DNA from: Bacteroidota bacterium
GTDB taxonomy: Bacteria > Bacteroidota > Bacteroidia > UKL13-3
DNA length: 32,607 bases
Direction: 5' to 3'
Assembly (NCBI GenBank): GCA_947459415.1
Contig: CANHDN010000013.1
Coordinates: 1-32,607, forward strand
In this document: one piece after another, positions 25,882-32,607 of the stretch
Position numbering within the stretch: the first letter of the stretch is position 1
Layout: every line of letters begins with the position of its first letter
Position numbers and translations under genes: made by a program
Notes under the pieces: generated by a model
What the model saw: only the letters and a program-made list of their open reading frames with translations
What the model was told of the DNA's origin: nothing
Databases searched by the model: none

Positions 25882-26975
25882 TGGAATTAGCTCTTATTAT
25901 CTTGTTATGGTTATTTATTTGTTTGCAATTGTTGGTAATTTCAGGATTATTAAGTTTGCCTAAGCAAAAAAAATTAAAAATTTCAGAATTACCCCAAATT
26001 GCCATTTTAGTTCCTGCTAGAAATGAAGAAGAAAATATTGGTTCGTGTTTAGAGGCCTTGTTGGCCTTAAATTATCCAATAAATAAGCTAGAAATTTGGG
26101 TTGGTAACGATCAGTCTACCGATTCAACTGCCAAGATAGTCGAAGCTATTTCTGTTAATAATCCTCACGTTCAATTGTTTCATGTTTCGGAAGATATTGG
26201 GATGGCAAAAGCCAAAGGAAACGTGCTTGCCCAGCTGGTAAAAAAATGTTCAGCGAACTATATTTTTGTTACAGATGCAGATGTAGTGGTAGGTAAAAAT
26301 TGGATTCAAGGACTTTTACCTCATTTACTTTCAAACAATGTTGGCATGGTTAGCGGTACAACTTTGCTTAGCGGGAATGGAATAATCCAATATGGGCAAT
26401 CAATAGATTGGACAATTGGTAATGGATATTTAATTGGATTAAACCAATTGGGAATGCAAAGCACGGCTGTTGGAAATAATATGGCCTTTACGCGTGAAGC
26501 CTATATGGCTACTGGCGGCTACGAAGCTATGCCTTTTTCTGTAACAGAAGATTTTCAGCTTTTTACAGCAATCAGAAAATGTGGGTTTCAAACAGTTAAT
26601 TTAATGGAAAAACAGAGTTTGAATTATACTAAGCCACAAGATCAATTTAAAAAATTATTGCATCAACGTAAAAGATGGATGATGGGAGCTTTAGATTTAC
26701 CATGGTATTGGGCTATTGTTTTTGGTGTTCAGGCCTTCTTTTATTTTGGTTTAATTTTACTCTGTCTCATGAATACTTCTCTTGCATTGAGTATTTGGAT
26801 ATTAAAGTGCTTGGTTCAGCTAATTCTTGTTATACTTATATATGCTAAATTAAGAGAACCATTGCCCTGGCGAGCAATATGGAGCTATGAATTGTATGCG
26901 ATTGGAATGAACCTTGCCATGATTATATTTTTTATCCTACCTGAAAAAATGGATTGGAAAGGACGCAAGTATTAG
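25881..26975 (+). CDS. Membrane GT2 glycosyltransferase with QxxRW-like motif
   Basis: One N-terminal hydrophobic helix (about 1-25), a GT2 domain (about 35-270), then three C-terminal hydrophobic segments (about 275-355). Motifs: ILVPARNEEENIGSCLEALL, VGNDQSTDST, VTDADVVVG (metal site), SVTEDFQLFTAI (catalytic Asp in ED), and HQRKRWMMG (QxxRW). The last two are hallmarks of processive enzymes such as chitin, cellulose and poly-N-acetylglucosamine synthases, though shorter members are also non-processive. The start is ATG 25881, overlapping the deacetylase stop; the track's TTG at 25875 is less likely. The link with the deacetylase suggests an N-acetylated glycan product. Confidence 0.88.
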   Translation: MELALIILLWLFICLQLLVISGLLSLPKQKKLKISELPQIAILVPARNEEENIGSCLEALLALNYPINKLEIWVGNDQSTDSTAKIVEAISVNNPHVQLFHVSEDIGMAKAKGNVLAQLVKKCSANYIFVTDADVVVGKNWIQGLLPHLLSNNVGMVSGTTLLSGNGIIQYGQSIDWTIGNGYLIGLNQLGMQSTAVGNNMAFTREAYMATGGYEAMPFSVTEDFQLFTAIRKCGFQTVNLMEKQSLNYTKPQDQFKKLLHQRKRWMMGALDLPWYWAIVFGVQAFFYFGLILLCLMNTSLALSIWILKCLVQLILVILIYAKLREPLPWRAIWSYELYAIGMNLAMIIFFILPEKMDWKGRKY

Positions 26976-27035
26976 CCATCTTATGGAAATCTTTTTCAAA
27001 CACTTTATTTGAATGAGGTAATTAGTAAAATTTTA

Positions 27036-27043
27036 TACATTTG
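27036..27043 (+). promoter_or_regulatory. -7 element before the GT2 at 27055
   Basis: TACATTTG matches TAnnTTTG exactly, 11 bases before the ATG. The nearest upstream TTTG (27008-27011) is 24 bases away, slightly longer than usual. It suggests the third gene of this cluster has its own promoter in the 79-base gap. Confidence 0.42.
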
Positions 27044-27054
27044 GTATACAAAAT

Positions 27055-27849
27055 ATGGCGCAAACAAAGGTAAGTTTAATTATTTCTGTATATAATGATT
27101 TGGCTGCTTTGAATCTTATTCTTAAGAGTATTTGTAGACAATCATTTAAAGGGACCATTGAGGTTATTATTGCCGAAGATAAGCAGTGTTTAAACATGCA
27201 AGATCATGTGCATAAATGGCGCAATCAATATATTTTTCCAATCAAACACATTCATCAAGAGGATATTGGTTTTAGAAAATGTAAAATTTTAAATCAGGCC
27301 ATTCGTGAAGCTGGTTCAGAATATTTAATTTTTATCGATGGGGATTGTATTTTACACAAGCATTTTATTAGAGAGCATTTAAAATTTGCCCAAGCGGGAA
27401 GGGTAGTATATGGGAGAAGGGTTATGCTTTCTGCTTTTTTAACCAGGAAGTTAATCCAACTGCAAAAGTTATATTTTCTTAATTTTTTTATTCTCCTTTT
27501 AACTGCTTGTAAAAGATTAGATGCGGGTCTGTTTTTGTCAAACTCTAAGCCCATTGAGAAAATAGGATTTTGGGGGCATAACTGGAGTATACATGCCAGT
27601 GATATTAAATTGGTTGGAGGTTTTGATGAATCCTACAATAAAGCTGGTATTGGAGAAGATACAGATATTGAATGGCGTTTGCAGCAAAAAGGTATAAAAT
27701 TTATAAGGATTAAAAATAGGGCCATTCAATACCACCTCTATCATAAAAGTAATTATCCAGATACAAAATCAGTGGAAGAGATCTTAGCTCATAAAAAGAA
27801 TCGTTTTCAATCTGGAGATCATTCAGTTTTACAAGGAAGCTTACAATAA
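27055..27849 (+). CDS. GT2 glycosyltransferase with C-terminal galactosyltransferase-like domain
   Basis: Soluble or peripheral GT2: VSLIISVYNDLAALNLILKSI at the start, an EVIIAEDKQ nucleotide site, the metal-binding region LIFIDGDCILHKHFI, and a C-terminal HNWSIHASDIKLVGGFDESYNKAGIGEDTDIEWRLQQKG segment matching the Glyco_transf_7C (GGFDE...GEDxDxxxR) pattern seen in chondroitin-polymerase-like and galactosyltransferase enzymes. A hydrophobic stretch at about 140-152 (LYFLNFFILLLTA) might associate with the membrane. Length 264 residues. It would add a sugar to a surface glycan; donor and acceptor are unknown. It is 51 bases upstream of tatD. Confidence 0.86.
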   Translation: MAQTKVSLIISVYNDLAALNLILKSICRQSFKGTIEVIIAEDKQCLNMQDHVHKWRNQYIFPIKHIHQEDIGFRKCKILNQAIREAGSEYLIFIDGDCILHKHFIREHLKFAQAGRVVYGRRVMLSAFLTRKLIQLQKLYFLNFFILLLTACKRLDAGLFLSNSKPIEKIGFWGHNWSIHASDIKLVGGFDESYNKAGIGEDTDIEWRLQQKGIKFIRIKNRAIQYHLYHKSNYPDTKSVEEILAHKKNRFQSGDHSVLQGSLQ

Positions 27850-27900
27850 GCGATTTCATGTTATTTTTATCCTTATTTTGCACCACTAAATTTATTTCTT

Positions 27901-28668
27901 GTGCAATTAATAGATACGCATACCCATTTATATGCCTCCGAATTTGATACAGACAGAACCGCTGCAATAGAAAAAGCAATTCAAAATGGTATTACACATT
28001 TTTTCTTGCCAAATATTGATATTTATTCTATTCAACCTATGTTAGATTTGTGTTGGAGTTTTCCTTCAAACTGCTTTCCAATGATGGGTTTACATCCTTG
28101 TTCTGTAGATGCTCATGTAGATGCTCATTTATTTCAGATTCAGAAATGGTTTAAAAAAAGGAAATTTTTTGCGGTAGGTGAAATAGGTCTCGATTATTAT
28201 TGGAGTACAGATTTTAAAACAGAACAGATAAAGGCATTTAGAATGCAAATTCAGTGGGCTATTCAACAAAATTTGCCTATTGTAATTCATTCTAGAAACA
28301 GTAACGAAGATGTAATTGCTATCTTAAAAGAAATGAAGCATCCCAAATTACGCGGAATTTTTCATTGCTTCGGCGGAAATGCAGATCAGGCTGCTGAAGT
28401 AGTAGATATGGGGTTTTTACTTGGAATTGGCGGAGTCTTAACTTTTAAAAATGGTGGATTGGATAAAGCGATTGAAGATATTCCTATGGAACATTTAGTT
28501 TTAGAAACAGATTCTCCTTACTTGGCTCCTGTTCCGCATAGAGGCAAAAGAAACGAAAGCTTTTACATCATTGAGGTAGCTCGTAAATTGGCCGAGTTAA
28601 AAAAACTTGGTTTGACCCAAGTAGCTGAGATAACAACACAAAATGCTTTAAGGGTTTTTGGATGCTAA
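27901..28668 (+). CDS. tatD: TatD family metal-dependent DNase
   Basis: TIM-barrel metallo-hydrolase with DNase activity in studied members. Metal ligands visible: HxH in DTHTHLYASEFD (residues 6-8), Glu in VGEIGLDYY, His in PIVIHSR, His in GIFHCFGG, and Asp in LETDSPYLAP. Length 255 residues, normal. It starts with GTG: reading back in frame reaches a stop at 27847 with no ATG, and GTG gives the usual family start M-x-IDTHTHL. A 12-base tandem duplication in the gene gives the peptide VDAHVDAH just after GLHPCS (separate entry). Confidence 0.94.
   Translation: MQLIDTHTHLYASEFDTDRTAAIEKAIQNGITHFFLPNIDIYSIQPMLDLCWSFPSNCFPMMGLHPCSVDAHVDAHLFQIQKWFKKRKFFAVGEIGLDYYWSTDFKTEQIKAFRMQIQWAIQQNLPIVIHSRNSNEDVIAILKEMKHPKLRGIFHCFGGNADQAAEVVDMGFLLGIGGVLTFKNGGLDKAIEDIPMEHLVLETDSPYLAPVPHRGKRNESFYIIEVARKLAELKKLGLTQVAEITTQNALRVFGC
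28105..28128 (+). repeat. 12-base tandem duplication inside tatD
   Basis: GTAGATGCTCAT occurs twice in a row with no mismatch, in frame, encoding VDAH twice. It lies in the loop after the conserved GLHP segment, where relatives usually have a single short stretch, so it looks like a recent in-frame slippage duplication. Confidence 0.85.
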
Positions 28669-28839
28669 TTACATGTTTGGTTTAAGTAGTATAAATTTTA
28701 TTTAAAATAGCATTATTTTATGCTGATTGGCTTTGGTGAGCATGCCTCAAAGCCACTCTATATAAATCTCTTTGCAAGTTTTGCAAATGATTTCGGAATT
28801 TTCAATAATATCCTTATTATTGGTGCCAAATTGATTATT

Positions 28840-31608
28840 TTGAAAAAAATTATACAAGCCTGTTTTGTTGTTTTTTCTATGCTGTGGCTAGAGGTTAGTG
28901 CGCAACAAACATATGTTTTAAAAGGAGTAGTAAAAGATGCCAAAACATCTGAATCTCTTATTGGAGCTACCATTTCTGTAAAGGGAACCAATGCCGGTGT
29001 TAGTACTGATTTTGAGGGGGCATTTTCTATTAAAACAAACATAGCGCCACCAATGGTATTGGTTGTAACTTATGTGGGTTATGTAAAAACAGAGTTTACG
29101 GTTAATGTGCCTGCTAAGCCTATCGAAATTAGATTAAAAGAGAATACACGTGAGTTAAAGGAAGTAGCTGTGAAAGATTCTCGAATTACAGCGCGTCAGA
29201 AACAAGCTCCATTGACCATTGAAACCATGGATGCAATTGCCATTAAAGAAACTCCTGCAGCTAATTTTTATGAGGGTTTAGCCTTGTTAAAAGGGGTAGA
29301 CATGACCAGTGCGAGTATTGGTTTCAAGATTATTAATACACGTGGTTTTAATAGCACCTCGCCCGTAAGGAGCTTGCAGCTCATAGATGGGGTAGATAAT
29401 CAAAGTCCGGGTTTAAATTTCTCTTTGGGTAATTTTCTTGGGGCCTCTGAATTAGATGTTCAAAAGGTAGATTTAATTGTAGGTGCAAGTGGGGCATATT
29501 ATGGGCCAAATGCATTTAATGGAGTAATTAATATGCAAACCAAAAGTCCGTTTCAGTTTCCCGGATTATCTGTAAGTATGAAACTTGGTGAACGCCGCTT
29601 AACTGAAGTGGCTGTAAGGTATGCAGAGGTTTTTAAAAACAAAAAGGGAGAAGATAAATTTGCCTATAAATTTAACTTGTATGCCATGAGTGCTTACGAT
29701 TGGGAGGCCACCAATTACGAAAAAACAGCGCAAAGTCCAACTGGAGAAAACAGTCCGGGTGGTTATGATGCTGTTAACGTTTATGGAGACGAATATTCAA
29801 CCAACCGATTCAGACAAACTGGGATTCCATATCTGGGTTATGGATATGCCTTACGTACAGGTTATAAAGAAATAGATTTGGTAGACTATAACTCCAGAAA
29901 TATTAAAGCTAATATGGCATTTCATTACATGCTCAAAAAGGATGTAGAGATGATCGTGAATACCAGTTTTGGTACAGGTACAACGGTGTATCAGGGAGAT
30001 AATAGGTTTAGTTTAAAAGATATTTTGTTTAATCAAAATAGGATCGAAGTTCGCAAAGAAAACAGCTTTTTTATTCGCGCATACAATACACAAGAAGATG
30101 CAGGCAATAGTTTTGATGCCTATGCCACTGCTTTATTGCTTCAAAACTATGCTAAATCTGATAATAATTGGGCCATAGATTATTCAGAGAATTGGAATGC
30201 AATGGCATACAATACCATGATAGGCCTCAGGCCAGCTCCAAACAGTGTTCCTCCGGGTGTGGTTTATGAACGTTATGCCAATCATTTTTTGAATAATTTT
30301 TATTATGATTCGCTCACCAAATATCATAATATGGTGCGCACAGCCACCGATAATATTCCTCACAACTTAAGAGGTGGTTTAGCCAGGTTTGAGCCAGGAA
30401 CAAATCGTTTTGATTCAGCCTATCGAGAAATAATTTCTCTTACAAACCGCGAGGGCGGATCACGATTTTTTGATCAATCTGCTTTGTATCATTTTATGGG
30501 AGAGAAGCAATTTAAAATGAAGAATTTAGACCTTAGATTGGGAGGTAATTATCGTTTGTATGCACCCTATAGTAGGGGCACTATATTTTTGGATACTGTT
30601 GGAATGGACAGAATTTTTAATCAAGAATTTGGCTCATATTTGGGTTTAGAGCATAAATTTATTGATAACAAAATGAAAGTGAGTTTTACAAATAGGTTGG
30701 ATAAAAACCAGAATTTTAATTTTTTATGGTCGCCGGCAGCTAGTATTGTTTATACAGAGGGTCAACATGTGTTTAGGGTTTCTGCCAGCAGTGCCATCCG
30801 TAATCCAACACTTACAGATCAATACATCAATTTAAATGTAGGAAGAGCAACCTTATTAGGTAATTTGCAAGGTTTTGATAGTTTAGTTACTGTTGAAAGT
30901 TTGGTGGACGCATTTAATAATGGTAAAGACAAATTGCAATACTTCAATGTTGCGCCCATAAGGCCAGAAAGGGTTAAAACCATCGAATTTGGCTACAGAG
31001 GCAACATAGGAGAAAAGTTATTTGTAGATTTAAATTATTATTATTCCTGGTATGATGATTTCATAGGATTTAAAATAGGTGCAGATGTAGATTGGCCAGA
31101 TTTATATCCCAGTCAGGTTAAAATTTATCGTATAAGTGCAAATGCAGTGGATCAAGTTACTACTCAAGGGTTTACTATTGGTACTAATTATTACTATCAA
31201 AAATACTTAAGTTTTTCTGGTAATTATTCCTGGAATAAATTAGACAGGCAAGGTTCTACAGATCCATTGATTCCAGCATTTAATACTCCTGAGCATAAAT
31301 ACAATGTAGGTATTAATGGGCGTAATATCAATTCTAAAATAGGTGATGTAGAAATAGCAGACTGGGGATATGCCATCAACTGGAAATGGCAACAAGGGTT
31401 TAATTTTGAAGGTTCGCCTCAATTTACTGGCGTGGTTCCTGCTTATGGTATGATGGATGTGCAAGTGAATAAGTTTTTTGCCAAAGAAAAATTGACGATG
31501 AAAATAGGAGCTAGTAATGTCCTAAATAATATGGTTATTCAGGTATACGGAGGCCCTAGAATTGGGCGAATGGCCTATTTTTCATTGTTGTTTGATTTTG
31601 GCAAATAG
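28840..31608 (+). CDS. TonB-dependent receptor with N-terminal CarboxypepD_reg-like domain
   Basis: Outer-membrane active transporter. From the proposed TTG start the signal peptide reads (M)KKIIQACFVVFSMLWLEVSA before QQ. A carboxypeptidase-regulatory-like domain (LKGVVKDAKTSESLIGATISVKGTNAGVSTDFEGAFSI) follows, then the plug (APLTIETMDAIAIKETPA...TRGFNSTSPVRSLQLIDGVDNQSPG...VDLIVGASGAYYGPNAFNGVINMQTKSP) and a long barrel ending in AYFSLLFDFGK. ATG 28720 would add 40 residues ahead of the signal peptide. That stretch uses CTG, CTC, CTC and CTT leucines, unlike the TTA/TTG of the gene, so I prefer 28840. No SusD partner is adjacent; the next gene is a secreted hydrolase-like protein. The substrate is unknown. 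Confidence 0.92.
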   Translation: MKKIIQACFVVFSMLWLEVSAQQTYVLKGVVKDAKTSESLIGATISVKGTNAGVSTDFEGAFSIKTNIAPPMVLVVTYVGYVKTEFTVNVPAKPIEIRLKENTRELKEVAVKDSRITARQKQAPLTIETMDAIAIKETPAANFYEGLALLKGVDMTSASIGFKIINTRGFNSTSPVRSLQLIDGVDNQSPGLNFSLGNFLGASELDVQKVDLIVGASGAYYGPNAFNGVINMQTKSPFQFPGLSVSMKLGERRLTEVAVRYAEVFKNKKGEDKFAYKFNLYAMSAYDWEATNYEKTAQSPTGENSPGGYDAVNVYGDEYSTNRFRQTGIPYLGYGYALRTGYKEIDLVDYNSRNIKANMAFHYMLKKDVEMIVNTSFGTGTTVYQGDNRFSLKDILFNQNRIEVRKENSFFIRAYNTQEDAGNSFDAYATALLLQNYAKSDNNWAIDYSENWNAMAYNTMIGLRPAPNSVPPGVVYERYANHFLNNFYYDSLTKYHNMVRTATDNIPHNLRGGLARFEPGTNRFDSAYREIISLTNREGGSRFFDQSALYHFMGEKQFKMKNLDLRLGGNYRLYAPYSRGTIFLDTVGMDRIFNQEFGSYLGLEHKFIDNKMKVSFTNRLDKNQNFNFLWSPAASIVYTEGQHVFRVSASSAIRNPTLTDQYINLNVGRATLLGNLQGFDSLVTVESLVDAFNNGKDKLQYFNVAPIRPERVKTIEFGYRGNIGEKLFVDLNYYYSWYDDFIGFKIGADVDWPDLYPSQVKIYRISANAVDQVTTQGFTIGTNYYYQKYLSFSGNYSWNKLDRQGSTDPLIPAFNTPEHKYNVGINGRNINSKIGDVEIADWGYAINWKWQQGFNFEGSPQFTGVVPAYGMMDVQVNKFFAKEKLTMKIGASNVLNNMVIQVYGGPRIGRMAYFSLLFDFGK

Positions 31609-31630
31609 CCCTCAGGGCATGGCCTATTTG
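31602..31630 (+). terminator. Possible hairpin terminator after the TonB receptor
   Basis: CAAATAG (31602-31608) pairs with CTATTTG (31624-31630), and two more G-C pairs can form past a one-base bulge. The receptor's stop codon is in the left arm. The downstream stretch is AT-rich but has only a TTTTT run about 15 bases later, so this is a weak candidate. Confidence 0.3.
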
Positions 31631-31702
31631 GATATTTCAAATTAATTTTTAACTTAGCAACTTTATTGATAACACTAAAATAAACAAAAATAAATTTAAA
31701 GT

Positions 31703-32607
31703 ATGAAGAAAAATCTCCTAAAATCATTTGCAGTATTAGCAACGATGTTTGCAATACATGCAAACGCACAGGTTACTTTTATCGACAAAGTAAGTTCGGT
31801 AAATGTAACAACGAACATTTTATACGATTCAAATGCATCGGTAAACATTTTGGCTGGTCAAGTACCAGGATTACCACCATTGTTTTCGAACAAATTAAGA
31901 TGTGATGTTTACGCTCCAGCTAGTGTGAGTGGTAAAAAGCCATTGGTAATTTTGGCTCACACAGGTAGTTATTTACCAGGTATTGTAAACAAACAAACTA
32001 CTGGAAATCGTAAAGATAGCAGTATTGTTTATTTAGCAAATGAATTAGCTGCTAGAGGTTATGTAGTGGCTGCTATTGATTACCGTTCTGGTTGGAACCC
32101 AACTACTACCAATCAATCTGCTGCAACAGAACAATTGTTAAAAGCAACTTACAGAGGTTTGCAAGATGTTGCCAATGCCGTTCGTTTTTTTAGAGCTAAT
32201 CAAAATACTTATGATATTGACACAGCCAAAATAATCATTGGTGGTCAAGGTACTGGTGGTTATATTTCATATGCTGCTGCTACTGTTAGTACAAGAGGCG
32301 ATATTGAAAGTAATTTGAAGTTCTTGCGTAATGATTTATCTCCAATGGTAAGCATGGATACATTGGGAGACTGGACTGGTTTAGGTGGTGTTCCGATCTT
32401 AAACTTTGGTGCAGATGCAAGTGTTTCAAGCAAAGCTCATATGACTTTTAACTTTGGCGGTGCCATGGGTGATACAGCTTGGATGAAATCAACCAGCTTA
32501 CCAATTGTAAGTTTACAATGTACTAAAGATCCATTTGCTCCATACAGAACAGGAAACGTTATTGTTCCAACAACAGGAATTACTGTAATACCAAATGCTA
32601 GTGGCGC
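31703..32607 (+). CDS. Secreted alpha/beta-hydrolase-like protein, incomplete at the window end
   Basis: Not in the ORF track because it has no stop before the window ends; about 301 codons are visible. A signal peptide (MKKNLLKSFAVLATMFAIHANA) is followed by an alpha/beta-hydrolase fold: KKPLVILAHTGSYLPG (oxyanion-loop position), LANELAARGYVVAAIDYRSGW, ATYRGLQDVANAVRFFRANQNTYDIDTAKIIIGGQGTGGYISYAAA, and LPIVSLQCTKDPFAPYRTG, where the acid Asp is expected. At the nucleophile elbow the residues are G-Q-G-T-G (181-185) in place of G-x-S-x-G, so the catalytic serine position is Gly183. Either it is non-catalytic or it belongs to an atypical branch. It starts 94 bases after the TonB receptor. The C-terminal part, which could hold a sorting domain, is outside the window. 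Confidence 0.85.
   Translation, partial: MKKNLLKSFAVLATMFAIHANAQVTFIDKVSSVNVTTNILYDSNASVNILAGQVPGLPPLFSNKLRCDVYAPASVSGKKPLVILAHTGSYLPGIVNKQTTGNRKDSSIVYLANELAARGYVVAAIDYRSGWNPTTTNQSAATEQLLKATYRGLQDVANAVRFFRANQNTYDIDTAKIIIGGQGTGGYISYAAATVSTRGDIESNLKFLRNDLSPMVSMDTLGDWTGLGGVPILNFGADASVSSKAHMTFNFGGAMGDTAWMKSTSLPIVSLQCTKDPFAPYRTGNVIVPTTGITVIPNASG

Noticed and set aside
31575-31769. 64-residue minus-strand ORF over the gap after the TonB receptor
   Set aside because: Overlaps the receptor end and the signal peptide of the next gene; no independent support.

Overview
The window looks like an AT-rich chromosome segment from a member of the Bacteroidota, probably a free-living or aquatic lineage. The basis is the low GC, the yicC-gmk-nadD order, a TonB receptor with an N-terminal carboxypeptidase-regulatory-like domain, an N-terminal cobalamin-binding mutase subunit, a cysteine-free GluRS, and several promoters of the Bacteroidota type (TTTG / TAnnTTTG). 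It is almost fully coding. No gap exceeds 300 bases, and I see no tRNA, rRNA, CRISPR array, insertion sequence or prophage. Genus cannot be told from the sequence.

Layout. (1) 144-7066, + strand: a large soluble GAF/PAS histidine kinase, then a housekeeping unit yicC-gmk-nadD with its own promoter and a probable terminator, then two response-regulator genes (REC-kinase and REC-AraC) that probably form one operon. (2) 7099-11985, - strand: gltX, an unknown lipoprotein, a stand-alone B12-binding mutase subunit and an enoyl-CoA hydratase, tightly spaced and ending at a strong hairpin terminator; beyond it lies a semialdehyde-type dehydrogenase. (3) 12130-18757, + strand: frr followed with overlapping or near-zero gaps by an AsmA-like/GT51 peptidoglycan glycosyltransferase, a GT-C-like membrane protein, a GtrB/ArnC-type polyprenyl-phosphate glycosyltransferase, a WecD-like acetyltransferase and a WecE aminotransferase. 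(4) 18799-25223, - strand: a DPM1-type glycosyltransferase with a GT-C partner behind a clear promoter overlapped by a perfect inverted repeat, then another multi-pass membrane protein, a MacA-like adaptor and a TolC-like outer-membrane factor. (5) 25261-28668, + strand: a NodB-type deacetylase overlapping a processive-type GT2, another GT2, and TatD. (6) 28840-end: a TonB-dependent receptor and a secreted alpha/beta-hydrolase-like protein, cut by the window edge, that lacks the nucleophile serine.

Functional reading. The middle 16 kb is an envelope and glycan region: four GT2 enzymes, three GT-C-like membrane proteins, a 4-amino-sugar donor module (WecE/WecD), a peptidoglycan polymerase, a deacetylase and export parts. 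The sugar donors' earlier steps (RmlA/RmlB) and the pump for the MacA/TolC pair are not in the window. I found no clearly new defence or mobile system. The most unusual items are the serine-less secreted hydrolase, the AsmA-GT51 fusion, the REC-kinase with a degenerate ATP-binding box, the inverted repeat over the glycosyltransferase promoter, and the lone B12 subunit in a gltX operon.
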